Below the pieces are notes generated by a model that saw only the letters and a list, made by a program, of their open reading frames with translations, was not told where the DNA came from and did not search any database. Shown piece by piece: positions 63,266 through 64,000 of a stretch of DNA of 64,000 nucleotides (position 1 is its first letter; each line of letters begins with the position of its first letter). The stretch is from Haliclystus octoradiatus (Eukaryota > Cnidaria > Staurozoa > Stauromedusae > Haliclystidae), in the NCBI GenBank assembly GCA_916610825.1, contig OU744449.1, positions 3,794,001-3,858,000 of the forward strand, in the 5' to 3' direction. The position numbers and the translations under genes are program-made.

Positions 63266-64000
63266 ATGCCGATGCTGTATCAATTACTTACTGTAACACT
63301 ATTGAAATTTTGTTTTTCCTGCGGTGCAGCAGTGAGCGAGACTGCGAGAGTGCTGAAATCCCAAATCGGGATTCTTAAATTTCAGATTTCTAAATTCTTG
63401 GTGACATTTATGGTATTATTAAATTTTTATTCATAATTATGATTTACCATTAAAGCAATTAAATAAATAAAGTAAATAGAATTTGAGGTAGCAAAGCCTT
63501 CCAATTCATCCTAATTTCTGATAAAATGTGCAGTTGAGACATGCCAGTTTATTATTCTTGGGAAATTTTAAAGTTTCTATTGATAATGAAACCATCCCAT
63601 TGCATTTGACCTATAAGCAACAATGTGAATTGAGCCAGGTCACAAAGAAGACTGCAAAATTCAATCCAAATCAAAGCGAAGTTACGTATGCTTACACAAC
63701 CAACTAAAATGCCAGTCTGCAGAATATGGCAATTCCACCTCCGCGATTATGATCATCAGTTATTTTCTAGCATCAGCAAATATTTGCTTTGCCACCCTCA
63801 AGATCTCGGTGAAAAGTGCATATTTTACAGACTGACTAAAATGTTCATCAAATATAGCGCTGAACGCTTTACGTTTTATGGGATCTAAAGCTGATGTTAA
63901 CACGCTTGCTTTATCAAGATCAATTGTGAAACGATATTTAAAGCGATATGAATGTTTTATAATTTTGGAAGGCACAAGTTATTATAGCTCTCCAACTCTT
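63266..64000. other. no feature seen
   Basis: AT-rich sequence, presumably intron of the RBM48-like gene if that call is right. No open frame with recognisable content and no clear repeat. Confidence 0.4.

Overview
The window looks like AT-rich, intron-rich DNA from an invertebrate animal: long repeat-filled introns, canonical GT-AG junctions, tRNA-derived SINEs, many MITE-like foldbacks and decayed LINEs. No complete prokaryotic-style genes are present. The species cannot be fixed from sequence alone. The strongest clue is a set of 14 six-cysteine modules with the spacing C-x3-C-x3-C-x3-C-x3-CC, which is the signature of the minicollagen/NOWA cysteine-rich domain (CRD) of cnidarian nematocysts, together with a ShK-type domain. 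A cnidarian is therefore my first guess, held loosely.

Layout. 0-1.9 kb: possible minus-strand exons of an unidentified gene, then a MITE. 1.9-7.8 kb: no convincing gene. 7.8-33.8 kb, plus strand: three tandem, spliced genes, all with a signal-peptide exon, a Lys/Ser/acid-rich middle and C-terminal CRDs. Gene A (7847-10849, 3 coding exons, 520 aa) has 2 CRDs. Gene B (13392-19172, 4 coding exons, 573 aa) has 4 CRDs in a Gln/Pro-rich region. Gene C (22656-33835, 10 coding exons, 828 aa) has three short KEA-type repeat exons, one ShK-like domain, a Ser/Asp-rich exon and 8 CRDs separated by long polyproline. I joined exons by reading frame and splice signals; every join keeps frame and the summed lengths are exact multiples of three. 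None of the three has a Gly-X-Y collagen helix.

35.9-61.5 kb, minus strand: one large gene with 25 coding exons that together give a 714-residue DPY19-like (DPY19L1-type) tryptophan C-mannosyltransferase. Its introns hold LINE remnants, pogo-like MITEs, SINEs, GTTCATGAAC-rich foldbacks and several tandem repeats. Head to head with it, 61972-62055 on the plus strand is the first coding exon of a probable RBM48-like gene that runs out of the window; the 477 bp between the two start codons is a likely shared promoter.

How the genes relate: genes A-C look like a paralogous family of secreted, disulfide-rich structural proteins able to cross-link through their CRDs. DPY19L and the RBM48-like gene are housekeeping genes and have no evident tie to the array.
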